The notes under the pieces were generated by a model. The model was not told the origin of the DNA. It saw only the letters and a program-made list of their open reading frames with translations, and made no database searches. The position numbers and the translations under genes are program-made. From positions 25,238 to 89,237 of the forward strand of contig NZ_DCLL01000023.1 of NCBI RefSeq assembly GCF_002321025.1: a stretch of 64,000 nt of DNA, written 5' to 3'. Positions 1-7,258 of this stretch are shown here, in pieces. Source of the stretch: Acinetobacter lwoffii. GTDB taxonomy: Bacteria; Pseudomonadota; Gammaproteobacteria; Pseudomonadales; Moraxellaceae. Every line of letters begins with the position of its first letter. Positions within the stretch are counted from its first letter, which is position 1.

Positions 1-25
1 AAGCCATCAACAGGTGATGGCTTTT
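1..25. terminator. hairpin next to lipase chaperone stop
   Basis: Arms AAGCCATCA and TGATGGCTT enclose a 5-nt loop, with a T run on the + strand. The chaperone gene on the - strand stops at base 30, so this may be its terminator or an attenuator before a gene to the left. The other flank lies outside the window, so direction is uncertain. Confidence 0.6.
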
Positions 26-29
26 GGGC

Positions 30-1058
30 TTAGTCAGCAAAGGGTAGCTTGGCTCCCTGATCATGAACCTGTTCAAAGGTTTCTACCCGGAGTTGTTCTT
101 GCGGTGTATTAAAATGTTTACTGCGAAGCTGGGCAATGGCTTGCTGTTTGGCGGTATCTGACATGCCGGACTGGGTAATCTGATCCCGTTCATCTAAATA
201 GCCCGTCACCCGGTTTTTCCAGTCGCTGCGTTGTACATCCAGTTGTTCCAGACGCTGTGTGGCTTCAGGGCCGACTAGATTAATCCGCATCTGCCGGATT
301 TCATCGCTGGAACCGCCACGAGCCTTAATATTAGCGGTTAGTTTGCGCAGATCTTCCAGTTTATTCAGTTGTTCCAGATTTTCCTGCCAGTCCTGTGGGA
401 GCTGTTGAAACAGTGCTTTGAGCTTTTGGGCTTTTTTAGTCTCAGTCAAGCTTTTGTCTGCCAATACGCTCATCCGGTCCAGGGTATATTCATGATAGGC
501 ATCTTCTGTGCCAAACAAGCCTTCAATTTCATACTTGGAAAAGTACTGCTGGCGCAAATTCTGGGTACTGTTATAGATGCTACGATAATAGGCAGGATCT
601 TCCTGATTCAGCCCAGTCGGTGCAGTGAGCTGGCCCAAACCCTGACGATACTGGATATAACGATCCCATAAATCCAGAATTTGCGAGAGTGCTGGTTCTT
701 TATGATTCTGGCGAATATAGGCTTTAAAATCCTGCTGGATCTGCTGCAGATTTTTTTCGCCAAACTGAGTAATAAAATATTCAAAACAGTTGCGGGTCTG
801 TTCATTCACGATCAGACGGTTGCTGGCATCTAACTGCATCTGACAATTAATTTCGGTATCTTGCTGGCTGGCACTGGGGAAGGCTGCATTGGCAGGGCCA
901 TTGACCAAGAGTGCGGTTTGCTCTGCCTGAGTTTCAGTAAAAGGTGTTTTTGTCCCGGTATCCGCCTGGTTATTTTCTTTTGGAGACAGCCATAAGATCA
1001 GCGTGAGAATGCACAGCACCAGCAACGCCAGAATGATCCATATTTTATATTTCTGCAT
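30..1058 (-). CDS. lipB: lipase secretion chaperone (lipase-specific foldase)
   Basis: Lif-family foldase, 342 aa, typical length. Such proteins sit in the inner membrane with a periplasmic domain that folds a secreted triacylglycerol lipase before type II export. A single N-terminal membrane anchor (about residues 7-24, ILALLVLCILTLILWL) is followed by a charged, Gln-rich helical domain. The stretch NCFEYFITQFGEKNL resembles the conserved RxxFDY-type foldase motif, and the later FGTEDAYHEYTLDRM segment also fits the family. No lipase gene lies on its upstream side (truB is divergent), so the cognate lipase, if linked, must be left of the window. That order (chaperone first) is the one known for the Acinetobacter lipBA operon. 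Symbol by analogy; lifO is the general name. Confidence 0.85.
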   Translation of the reverse strand: MQKYKIWIILALLVLCILTLILWLSPKENNQADTGTKTPFTETQAEQTALLVNGPANAAFPSASQQDTEINCQMQLDASNRLIVNEQTRNCFEYFITQFGEKNLQQIQQDFKAYIRQNHKEPALSQILDLWDRYIQYRQGLGQLTAPTGLNQEDPAYYRSIYNSTQNLRQQYFSKYEIEGLFGTEDAYHEYTLDRMSVLADKSLTETKKAQKLKALFQQLPQDWQENLEQLNKLEDLRKLTANIKARGGSSDEIRQMRINLVGPEATQRLEQLDVQRSDWKNRVTGYLDERDQITQSGMSDTAKQQAIAQLRSKHFNTPQEQLRVETFEQVHDQGAKLPFAD

Positions 1059-1228
1059 ATCCTATGCACCTATTTTCTCGTTGTTTCATTATTTTTAGAT
1101 GTTCAAGCTTTTAGATATTAAAGCCGGCTCAATATGCCATAAAAATCATTAGAGACTATAGAAAAGTTGTAAATCATCTCGCAGGGTTTTACCATGGCGC
1201 CAATTTATAAAATGTCTGATTTTTTGCC

Positions 1229-2134
1229 ATGAAAGCATCATCTCCTAAAATTCAGCGTCGTCATCTTAGTGGTGTCTTCCTGCTTAATAAGCCTTTGGGT
1301 ATCAGCTCTAATGCCGCATTGCAAAGAGTCCGCTGGTTGTACCGTGCACAAAAAGCCGGCCATACCGGTGCGCTGGATCCGCTGGCATCCGGTTTATTGC
1401 CCGTGTGTTTGGGGGAGGCGACCAAGTTTTCGCATTATTTATTAGATTCGGTCAAGCGTTATCAGACGACCGTATTTTTGGGGCATAGTACCACCACGGG
1501 TGATGTGGAAGGTGAGGTGCTTCTGGAAAAAGCAGTTCCTGAACTCTCGGAAGCCTTGATTCAGGACACCTTGGCACAGTTTATCGGGGATATCCGGCAA
1601 GTGCCGCCGATGTATTCGGCACTGAAAAAAGAAGGCCGTCCTTTATACGAACTGGCGCGCAAAGGTATCGAGATTGAACGTGAAACACGTCCGATTACCA
1701 TTTTAGCAATTGAGCTTTTATCCTTTACGGAAAACAGTATCACGCTGGATATTACCTGTTCTAAAGGGACTTATATCCGGGTTTTGGGGGAAGATATTGC
1801 CAAAGCGCTGGGAACTTATGGCCATCTGACTTATCTGCACCGCATCAAAACCGGCCATTTTGATTTGATTCCGAGTTATACCATTGAGTATCTGGAAAGC
1901 CTGAGCGAAGCAGAGCGTGATGCACTGTTGTTGCCGGCCTATGCACCGGTTGATCATTTTCCAAAAGTGCAGGTACCCGAAGGTCGTGCAGAATATTTTA
2001 GCCGCGGCATGGAAAGCAATATCGAACATGAAGCAGCTGAACAGGTGCTGGTTTTTGATGGCGAGAAATGTCTGGGTCTAGCAGAAATCACTGACAAAAA
2101 ACGTCTGGTACCCAAACGCGTCCTGAATCTTTAA
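1229..2134 (+). CDS. truB: tRNA pseudouridine(55) synthase TruB
   Basis: Makes pseudouridine 55 in the T-loop of tRNAs. 301 aa, normal for TruB. The N-terminal KPLGISS motif and the catalytic motif [11 protein letters not shown] (nucleophile Asp50) are both intact, as is the later [16 protein letters not shown] motif. In many proteobacteria truB sits in the infB-rbfA cluster; here it stands divergent from the lipase chaperone, with about 170 bp between the starts. The next gene begins 12 bp after its stop, so the broken permease fragment may be co-transcribed with it. Confidence 0.96.
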   Translation: MKASSPKIQRRHLSGVFLLNKPLGISSNAALQRVRWLYRAQKAGHTGALDPLASGLLPVCLGEATKFSHYLLDSVKRYQTTVFLGHSTTTGDVEGEVLLEKAVPELSEALIQDTLAQFIGDIRQVPPMYSALKKEGRPLYELARKGIEIERETRPITILAIELLSFTENSITLDITCSKGTYIRVLGEDIAKALGTYGHLTYLHRIKTGHFDLIPSYTIEYLESLSEAERDALLLPAYAPVDHFPKVQVPEGRAEYFSRGMESNIEHEAAEQVLVFDGEKCLGLAEITDKKRLVPKRVLNL

Positions 2135-2146
2135 TCGAGTCAATAT

Positions 2147-2494
2147 ATGGAAATTGAGATCATCATCAGTCTGGTTGTCTTTGCATTTTTTGCAGGAGCG
2201 ATTGATGCTGCCGTGGGCGGTGGTGGTCTGATCCAGATCCCAGCAATTATGGGGAGTTTACCGCATTTACAGCCTGCTACGGTCTTTGGCACCAATAAAC
2301 TCGCGTCCATTTGTGGCACCGCTTCTGCGGCATTTTCCTATCTACGTCAAGTAAAACTGCCCTGGTTGCTCTTGGGCGTGATTGCACTATGCAGTTTTGT
2401 CAGTTCTTTTATTGGTGCAGCCAGCGTTACGCTAATTCCAGTCGAGATCCTTAAGCCTTTTGTGCTGGTCATGTTGATCGTGATCGCCATCTAT
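2147..2494 (+). pseudogene. TSUP family (TauE/SafE, YfcA-like) permease, N-terminal part, interrupted
   Basis: This is the first half of a sulfite-exporter TauE/SafE family membrane protein, with the family's glycine-rich start (DAAVGGGGLIQIPAI) and about three hydrophobic helices. The frame runs into a TAG at 2498-2500, inside the left end of a TnpB element. The remainder continues at 4050 in the same sense after the element. Joined, TAT at 2494 and ACC at 4050 restore a continuous frame (IAIY-TLMKKQ). The gene is therefore disrupted by insertion, unless programmed excision occurs. TSUP proteins are thought to move sulfur-containing or organic anions; no substrate can be read here. Confidence 0.85.
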
Positions 2495-2501
2495 CTTTAG
2501 T

Positions 2502-2546
2502 GTGAAAGAGGACTCCACCCAACATTAGGGTGGAGGTGAATTTCAC
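2502..2546. repeat. left-end hairpin of the TnpB element
   Basis: Imperfect palindrome with an 8-bp inner stem (CTCCACCC/GGGTGGAG, loop AACATTA) and a 6-bp outer stem (GTGAAA/TTTCAC). Subterminal hairpins like this are what TnpA (Y1) transposases recognise in IS200/IS605 elements. A run of nine T follows at about 2550. Confidence 0.75.
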
Positions 2547-2629
2547 GACTTTTTTTTTGGTGTTTTTTTAGTGCAATATGATAGAATAATTTACATTAAG
2601 TTTCTGTATATAAATAGATTTAAGGCGAA

Positions 2630-3988
2630 ATGAAGATCAACAAAGCGTACAAATTTAGGCTTGAGCCTAATGCGGAACAAGAGCTGGTTTTAAACAAGTT
2701 GCTTGGCTCTGCACGTTTTGTTTGGAATCAAATTTTAGCTGTATCATTTGAGATGCTTGCTAAAAATGAGCGAATCAACAAAGTTAATTTAGTCAATAAA
2801 ATTCCTGAATTACGCAAAAAACCTGAATGTGCTTTTTTAGAAAAAAGCTCTAATGGTGTTTCACTCCAACAAAAAGTCCGTGATCTTGGTGATGCTTGGG
2901 CTAAATTTTTTGATAAAAAAGAACAAGCTAAGTTAAAGCAAAAACCATTTAAGCCTAAAAAACCAAGATTCTTTAAGTTGACCGATGGCAGTGAAATTCA
3001 GCTTAGACCACTCATGCCACGATTTAAAAAGAAATCTGATGGTTATGATTCAATTCGCATTGTTCAATTTGGCAGATATTGTTGGGTTAAAGGTAATCAG
3101 GTTAAGTTGCCTAATGACATTGGCGTTGTGAAATTCAGAAAATCACAAGAGATTCTTGGTGAAATCAAGAATGTCACAATCTCAAAGTATGTTGGAAAGT
3201 GGTATATCTCTTTCGGTGTTGAAAGCACAATAGATGCACCGATTCACCCATCCAAATCAGCCATTGGTGTTGATCTAGGTGTTAAAAAATTAATTACAAC
3301 ATCTAGTGGTCAGGTGTTCGACCCGATCAATAGTTTTAAAGCTAATCAAGTTAAATTAGCTAGGCTTCAACGCAAGTTGAAGAAGAAAACCAAGTTCAGC
3401 CAAAATTGGAAAAAGCTCAATTTAAAGATCAATAAACTACACCATCATATTGCCAATATTCGGCATGACTACTTGCATAAAGTCACTACAACTCTCAGCA
3501 AAAACCACGCAATGATCGTAGTTGAGGACTTAAAAGTAGCCAATATGTCGAAGTCAGCAAAAGGTACAATCGAGAACAAAGGAAAGAATGTGAAAGCCAA
3601 GTCAGGCTTGAACAAATCAATTCTTGATCAAGGTTGGTCAATGCTTGTCAAAATATTGGAGTATAAGCAACAATGGCGAGGTGGTTTACTCGTTAAAGTT
3701 GACCCTAGATATACAAGTCAAACTTGTAGCTCATGCGGTCATGTAGCGAAAGAGAATAGACAAACTCAATCTAAATTTGAGTGTGTTGAATGTGGCTTTA
3801 GCGAGAATGCGGATATTAACGCTTCTCGCAACATTTTAGCGGCAGGAAATGCCGTTTTGTCTGCGGATATTAACGCTTCTCGCAACATTTTAGCGGCAGG
3901 AAATGCCGTTTTGTCTGTGGAGGGTCGATGCGGTAAAGGTCGCCCTGTGAAGCAGAAAGCAAGTGAAATCCGTGAGGAAGTCACCTAA
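2630..3988 (+). CDS. tnpB: TnpB, RNA-guided nuclease of an IS200/IS605-type element, with internal duplication
   Basis: TnpB family, ancestor of Cas12: an RNA-guided DNA nuclease that helps the element persist. 452 aa. The N-terminal helix-turn-helix-like region begins KAYKFRLEPNAEQE. RuvC-I is GVDLG (Asp215), RuvC-II is VVEDL (Glu299), the zinc ribbon is C366-x2-C369 and C385-x2-C388, and RuvC-III is ADINASRN. RuvC-III occurs twice (Asp395 and Asp413) because an exact 54-bp tandem duplication covers codons 394-411 and 412-429. Without the repeat the protein would be 434 aa. The frame stays open, so the gene is intact but the C-terminal lobe is altered; activity is unknown. The ATG at 2630 follows AAGGCG. 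The gene is more AT-rich than its neighbours, consistent with transfer. Confidence 0.93.
   Translation: MKINKAYKFRLEPNAEQELVLNKLLGSARFVWNQILAVSFEMLAKNERINKVNLVNKIPELRKKPECAFLEKSSNGVSLQQKVRDLGDAWAKFFDKKEQAKLKQKPFKPKKPRFFKLTDGSEIQLRPLMPRFKKKSDGYDSIRIVQFGRYCWVKGNQVKLPNDIGVVKFRKSQEILGEIKNVTISKYVGKWYISFGVESTIDAPIHPSKSAIGVDLGVKKLITTSSGQVFDPINSFKANQVKLARLQRKLKKKTKFSQNWKKLNLKINKLHHHIANIRHDYLHKVTTTLSKNHAMIVVEDLKVANMSKSAKGTIENKGKNVKAKSGLNKSILDQGWSMLVKILEYKQQWRGGLLVKVDPRYTSQTCSSCGHVAKENRQTQSKFECVECGFSENADINASRNILAAGNAVLSADINASRNILAAGNAVLSVEGRCGKGRPVKQKASEIREEVT
3809..3916 (+). repeat. exact 54-bp tandem duplication inside tnpB (RuvC-III)
   Basis: Copy 1 is 3809-3862 and copy 2 is 3863-3916; I see no mismatch between them. 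Each begins GCGGATATTAACGC and ends GCCGTTTTGTCT, encoding 18 residues that begin ADINASRNI and contain the third RuvC aspartate. The identity suggests a recent event or an assembly artefact. Confidence 0.95.
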
Positions 3989-4049
3989 GAGCTTTTGCTT
4001 TTAGAATCCCCCCACTTGAGGTAAAATGAAAGTGAGGGGAGTATGTCAA
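3900..4049 (+). ncRNA. candidate omega (reRNA) region of the TnpB element
   Basis: In TnpB systems the guide RNA overlaps the 3' end of tnpB, runs to the right end of the element and continues into flanking DNA as the guide. Here this would be the end of tnpB, the 61-nt tail and the right-end hairpin at 4009-4039, with the guide starting at 4050 (ACCTTGATGAAAAAACAG...). Placement is by analogy only; the 5' limit is a guess. Confidence 0.35.
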
Positions 4050-4466
4050 ACCTTGATGAAAAAACAGTTCGGCCAGGTGCATACCGAACAAAAACTGAAT
4101 CGGAAAATGCTGATTCTGGCCGCTTTGGGCAGTCTGGCGATAGGCTTTTATGACGGTATCTTTGGTCCGGGCACCGGCAGTTTCTTTATTTTCTTTTTTA
4201 TTCGCTATCTAAGCGTCGACTTCCTGCATGCATCAGCCTTATCGAAAATTGCCAATTTCACCACCAACCTAGCCGCCTTAAGCTTTTTTATTCCCAGTGG
4301 CAATGTGCTGTTTATGGTCGGGGCAATGATGGCGGTAGCCAATATTTGTGGTTCCTTGGACGAGGTGCGTTTGGCATTTAAATATGGCAGTGGCTTTATC
4401 CGGATTTTATTCCTGATTCTGGTCAGTCTGCTGATTTGCCGGATGGCATACCAGATGTTTTTTTAG
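4050..4466 (+). pseudogene. TSUP family permease, C-terminal part, interrupted
   Basis: Second half of the split TauE/SafE-type permease. Family hallmarks are the repeated glycine-rich motif GFYDGIFGPGTGSFF and the helix pair ending FKYGSGFIRILFLILV. An open frame can be read from an ATG at 4026 within the element's right end, but its first eight residues are element sequence. A separate protein from here would lack half the transmembrane fold. The stretch GSLDEVRLAF departs from the glycine-containing form I would expect in the second repeat (GxxxGVRLA), which may be decay after inactivation. Confidence 0.85.
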
Positions 4467-4600
4467 ATCTAAACCTGATGTAAATCATTCTCGATATTAA
4501 AGTTTCTTAACAAATCACTGTATAAACTGCGTCTGAACCTATTCTGAAAATCTTCTAGAATCAATGATATGAAAAATAAAACAATTGGAGAAATATCGGA

Positions 4601-5068
4601 ATGACGACTATTTTTGAAGCATTAAGAGAGAGTCATGAGATTCAGCGTGATCTTGCAGAAAAACTATTACAGACTTCCGGGGATACACCAGAACGCCGCG
4701 AGCTGTTCAAGCAACTGAAAAATGAATTATTTGCCCATGAAGCTGCGGAAGACCGTTATTTTTATATTCCCTTGATGATGACCGATTCGGGCCTGAATAT
4801 TACCCGCCATGCCTTGGCCGAACATCATGAAATGGATGAAATGATCGAGGAATTAACTGCAACTGAATTGAGTAATCCAGGCTGGATTGCCATGGCCAAA
4901 AAACTTTCCGAAAAAGTGCATCATCACTTAAAAGAAGAGGAACATGGTTTCTTCCAGCAAGCTGGTAAAATTCTGGATGAAGAGCAGAAGACCGCTTTAG
5001 CTGTACAATACAAGAATGAATACCAGCGTTATAAAGACATGAAAAAAGATATGCTGGTACAAAGTTAA
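4601..5068 (+). CDS. hemerythrin HHE cation-binding domain protein
   Basis: 155-aa, all-helical, soluble protein of the hemerythrin-like superfamily, which binds a non-haem di-iron centre and is linked to oxygen, nitric oxide or iron handling. Candidate iron ligands are His12, His46, Glu50, His75/His76, His107-His109 and His115, in the H...HxxxE...HH...HHH...H spacing of HHE domains. A GGAG ribosome-binding site lies about 10 bases before the ATG. It is a single gene with a shared hairpin terminator just downstream. The substrate is not evident. Confidence 0.85.
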   Translation: MTTIFEALRESHEIQRDLAEKLLQTSGDTPERRELFKQLKNELFAHEAAEDRYFYIPLMMTDSGLNITRHALAEHHEMDEMIEELTATELSNPGWIAMAKKLSEKVHHHLKEEEHGFFQQAGKILDEEQKTALAVQYKNEYQRYKDMKKDMLVQS

Positions 5069-5093
5069 GTTTTAAATTCAAAACTTAGAATAT

Positions 5094-5124
5094 AAAAAAG
5101 ATGGCTGTTCAGCCATCTTTTTTA
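5094..5124. terminator. bidirectional terminator
   Basis: AAAAAAGATGGCTG-TT-CAGCCATCTTTTTT: a strong stem with A and T tracts on both sides, between the convergent hemerythrin (+) and EamA (-) genes. Confidence 0.9.
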
Positions 5125-5134
5125 TAAGAGATAT

Positions 5135-6013
5135 TTAAACTGTTTTTGCCTTTCTGGCCTGACGTGCAGCACGCAATGTGACCCCGACAGAAGCCAGCAT
5201 AATACAGGCCAAAGCAATCCATTGTAATACGCCGATACGTTCACCAAGCAGGATAAAACCGGTTAAGGCTGCCAGCGCAGGAGAAAGGCTGGACAGTGTG
5301 CCATAGCTCATTTTGTTCAATTGTTTAAGTGCTTTCAGATCCAGTGCATAGGGAATCGCTGTTGCTAGAATTGCAATGGTAATGGCCTTACCCCAATGCT
5401 GGGTATCGATAATTTCCGCCGCATTGTTATATAGTCCGAATGGAAGTAAACATAGCGCAGAAATACTGATGGCAATGGTCAAGGCATGCATACCCATATT
5501 CTGCTGCACCACACGCTGACCAAAGAAAATATAAAAGGCCCAGCATAGACCAGCACCTAATGCACAGGCAGCACCCAGCAGGTCAAACTGATGATTGGCA
5601 GCTTGTCCCCATGGCACCATCAATGCAATCCCCAAAATGGCCAGAATTACCCAGATATAATCACTGCGATTTTTAATGGATAACAATGCCAGCCCTAGCG
5701 GTCCTACAAATTCCAGGCCGACTGCAATCCCTTGAGGCAGTCTGCCCAGTGACATATAAAACAGGATATTCATCAGGCCCAGTGCCGCGCTGTAGCAGAG
5801 TAAATCTTTCCATTTGAGATAGGGCAGTCGCGAGATAATTTTCCAGGAACGGAACATCACACAGACAATAATGGCGGCAAAACATAGACGCAAAATGGTT
5901 ACTGTCAGCGGGTCCAGTACAGTAAATAATTGCTTCGCGAAGGTTGCACTGATCTGGTATGAAGTCATGGATAAAACCATGTACAACACAGCAAGGAGTT
6001 GGGCGTTTGGCAT
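5135..6013 (-). CDS. EamA/DMT-family exporter (RhtA-like)
   Basis: 292-aa inner-membrane protein with about ten hydrophobic helices and two EamA halves. The internal motif GLEFVGPLGLALL and the second-half SLSPALAALTGFILLGERI are typical of the threonine/homoserine exporter (RhtA) branch of the drug/metabolite transporters. The C-terminus is basic (RAARQARKAKT). The gene at 6259-7134 is a clear paralogue in the same orientation, and the pair looks like an old tandem duplication. The substrate cannot be read from sequence; small amino acids or their analogues are the usual cargo. Confidence 0.85.
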   Translation of the reverse strand: MPNAQLLAVLYMVLSMTSYQISATFAKQLFTVLDPLTVTILRLCFAAIIVCVMFRSWKIISRLPYLKWKDLLCYSAALGLMNILFYMSLGRLPQGIAVGLEFVGPLGLALLSIKNRSDYIWVILAILGIALMVPWGQAANHQFDLLGAACALGAGLCWAFYIFFGQRVVQQNMGMHALTIAISISALCLLPFGLYNNAAEIIDTQHWGKAITIAILATAIPYALDLKALKQLNKMSYGTLSSLSPALAALTGFILLGERIGVLQWIALACIMLASVGVTLRAARQARKAKTV

Positions 6014-6181
6014 GGGAGTTTGATATGCCAGGCAGGCACAGAATTCAGGTCAGGGAGAAAGGCAGATTATAGCAAACTGGTTAATTTTTGATGAGTAGGC
6101 GGAGAGAATATTTTGTGAACCGTTGCCTTAAATTTAAAGCAAATGAATTTAAATTTTTAAGCTCCATAAATGACCAGAAAA

Positions 6182-6230
6182 TTTTAAATTCAAAGTGTAA
6201 AAATCACTGCGCAAAACTTTGAATTTAAAA
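6182..6230. repeat. 15-bp perfect inverted repeat between the two EamA genes
   Basis: TTTTAAATTCAAAGT (6182-6196) and ACTTTGAATTTAAAA (6216-6230) are exact reverse complements separated by 19 nt. It lies just past the stop of the upstream EamA gene and about 170 bp before the start of the next. It is AT-rich, so it could be a weak terminator, an operator or mRNA structure. Confidence 0.7.
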
Positions 6231-6258
6231 ATTCCTACAGTAGAAAATGATCAATGAT

Positions 6259-7134
6259 TTAAATATTTTTATTTTTGCGCTTTTGCATGGTCAATGTACA
6301 GCCAATTGAAGCGCTAATGATTGTGCCTAATGCCAGCCATTGGGTCCATAATAAAGTTTCACCCAAAAAGATAAAACCGGAAAATGCTGCAATTGCAGGT
6401 TCCAGACTCATCAAGGTTCCAAAACTCAAAGCGGTTAAATTTCTAAGTGCAATCATTTCCAGGGTAAAGGGCAATGCACTGGCCAATATTGCCAGAGCTA
6501 AAAAGTACATCAGGCTGATTGGTTCAAAAGTATGAGCTGGCATTCCTGCAAAGAGTGCAGTTGGCATCAGTACCAGCATGCCGACAAACATGCCCAAGCA
6601 TACAGTATGATTGCCAGAAACGCCCGAAGGTCTTTGGCCGGCAACGATATATAAGGCCCAGCAGGCACCAGCACCCAAGGCGAATGCAATCCCGATCGGG
6701 TCAAGCGGCTGGGCAGCCTGATCAAAAGGGAATAGCAGAATCAGGCCCAGAATCGCCAGTCCGACCCAGACAAAGTCGAATTTTTGCCGCGCATAAAACA
6801 GTGCAACACTTAAGGGGCCAATAAATTCAAAAGAGACGGCAATCCCCAGCGGCAGGCAATCAATCGACAGGTAAAACAGTAGATTCATGCCAGCCAGGGC
6901 AAGGCCATAACTGATAATGGCCGGCCACTTGATCTGTCTGAAATGGATTTTCCAAATTTTAAAAATTAGTGCCAAAATCACAGCGCCCAAAAGCAGACGC
7001 ATTGCGGAAACAGTCAGGATCGGAAACTGACCGAACAGATATTTGGCAAAGGAACCACTACTTTGCATACTGATCATGGCGATCAACAGAATTAGTGGCG
7101 CTTGCACAATAGGTGCAATTTTAAAATTCAGCAT
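6259..7134 (-). CDS. EamA/DMT-family exporter, paralogue
   Basis: 291-aa, ten-helix EamA-type transporter. Its motifs align with the neighbour at 5135: SFEFIGPLSVALF, GACWALYIVAGQR and SLEPAIAAFSGFIFLGETL. The glutamate in FEF and the SLEPAIAA block are signature features of RhtA-like exporters. The short C-terminal tail is basic (MQKRKNKNI). Start ATG at 7134, in a hydrophilic lead of few residues before the first helix. Transcription probably starts in the 7135-7210 gap, since the serA terminator lies upstream. Confidence 0.85.
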   Translation of the reverse strand: MLNFKIAPIVQAPLILLIAMISMQSSGSFAKYLFGQFPILTVSAMRLLLGAVILALIFKIWKIHFRQIKWPAIISYGLALAGMNLLFYLSIDCLPLGIAVSFEFIGPLSVALFYARQKFDFVWVGLAILGLILLFPFDQAAQPLDPIGIAFALGAGACWALYIVAGQRPSGVSGNHTVCLGMFVGMLVLMPTALFAGMPAHTFEPISLMYFLALAILASALPFTLEMIALRNLTALSFGTLMSLEPAIAAFSGFIFLGETLLWTQWLALGTIISASIGCTLTMQKRKNKNI

Positions 7135-7213
7135 GACTAAATAGGTTTCGATTGCTCGAATAGCGGAAGAGCAGCATAAGCTGAAAAAGGTTTAAAAATA
7201 CAAACCTTAAAAA

Positions 7214-7245
7214 CAAAAAACCACAGCCCGAGAGCTGTGGTTTTT
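7214..7245 (-). terminator. serA terminator
   Basis: AAAAAACCACAG-CCCGAGAG-CTGTGGTTTTT lies just after the serA stop codon; there are T tracts on both strands. Confidence 0.9.
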
Positions 7246-7258
7246 CTACAATATTGAA

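Larger units (their letters stand above)
2495..4049 (+). mobile_element. IS200/IS605-type element carrying tnpB only, inserted in a TSUP gene
   Basis: The block between the two permease halves holds one tnpB and no tnpA, so it could move only with a transposase in trans. Left end: nested hairpin with outer arms GTGAAA (2502-2507) / TTTCAC (2541-2546) and inner arms CTCCACCC (2513-2520) / GGGTGGAG (2528-2535). Right end: subterminal hairpin CCCC-CACTT (4009-4017) pairing with AAGTG-A-GGGG (4030-4039), one A bulged, then TCAA at 4046-4049. TCAA is the right-end cleavage tetranucleotide known from IS608. Single-stranded-DNA elements of this family make no target duplication, and none is seen. 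Exact ends are inferred from frame restoration and could shift by about three bases. Confidence 0.8.

Noticed and set aside
4026..4466. A separate small membrane protein starting at the ATG at 4026.
   Set aside because: Its first eight residues are the element's right end, and the rest aligns as the missing half of the TSUP permease.
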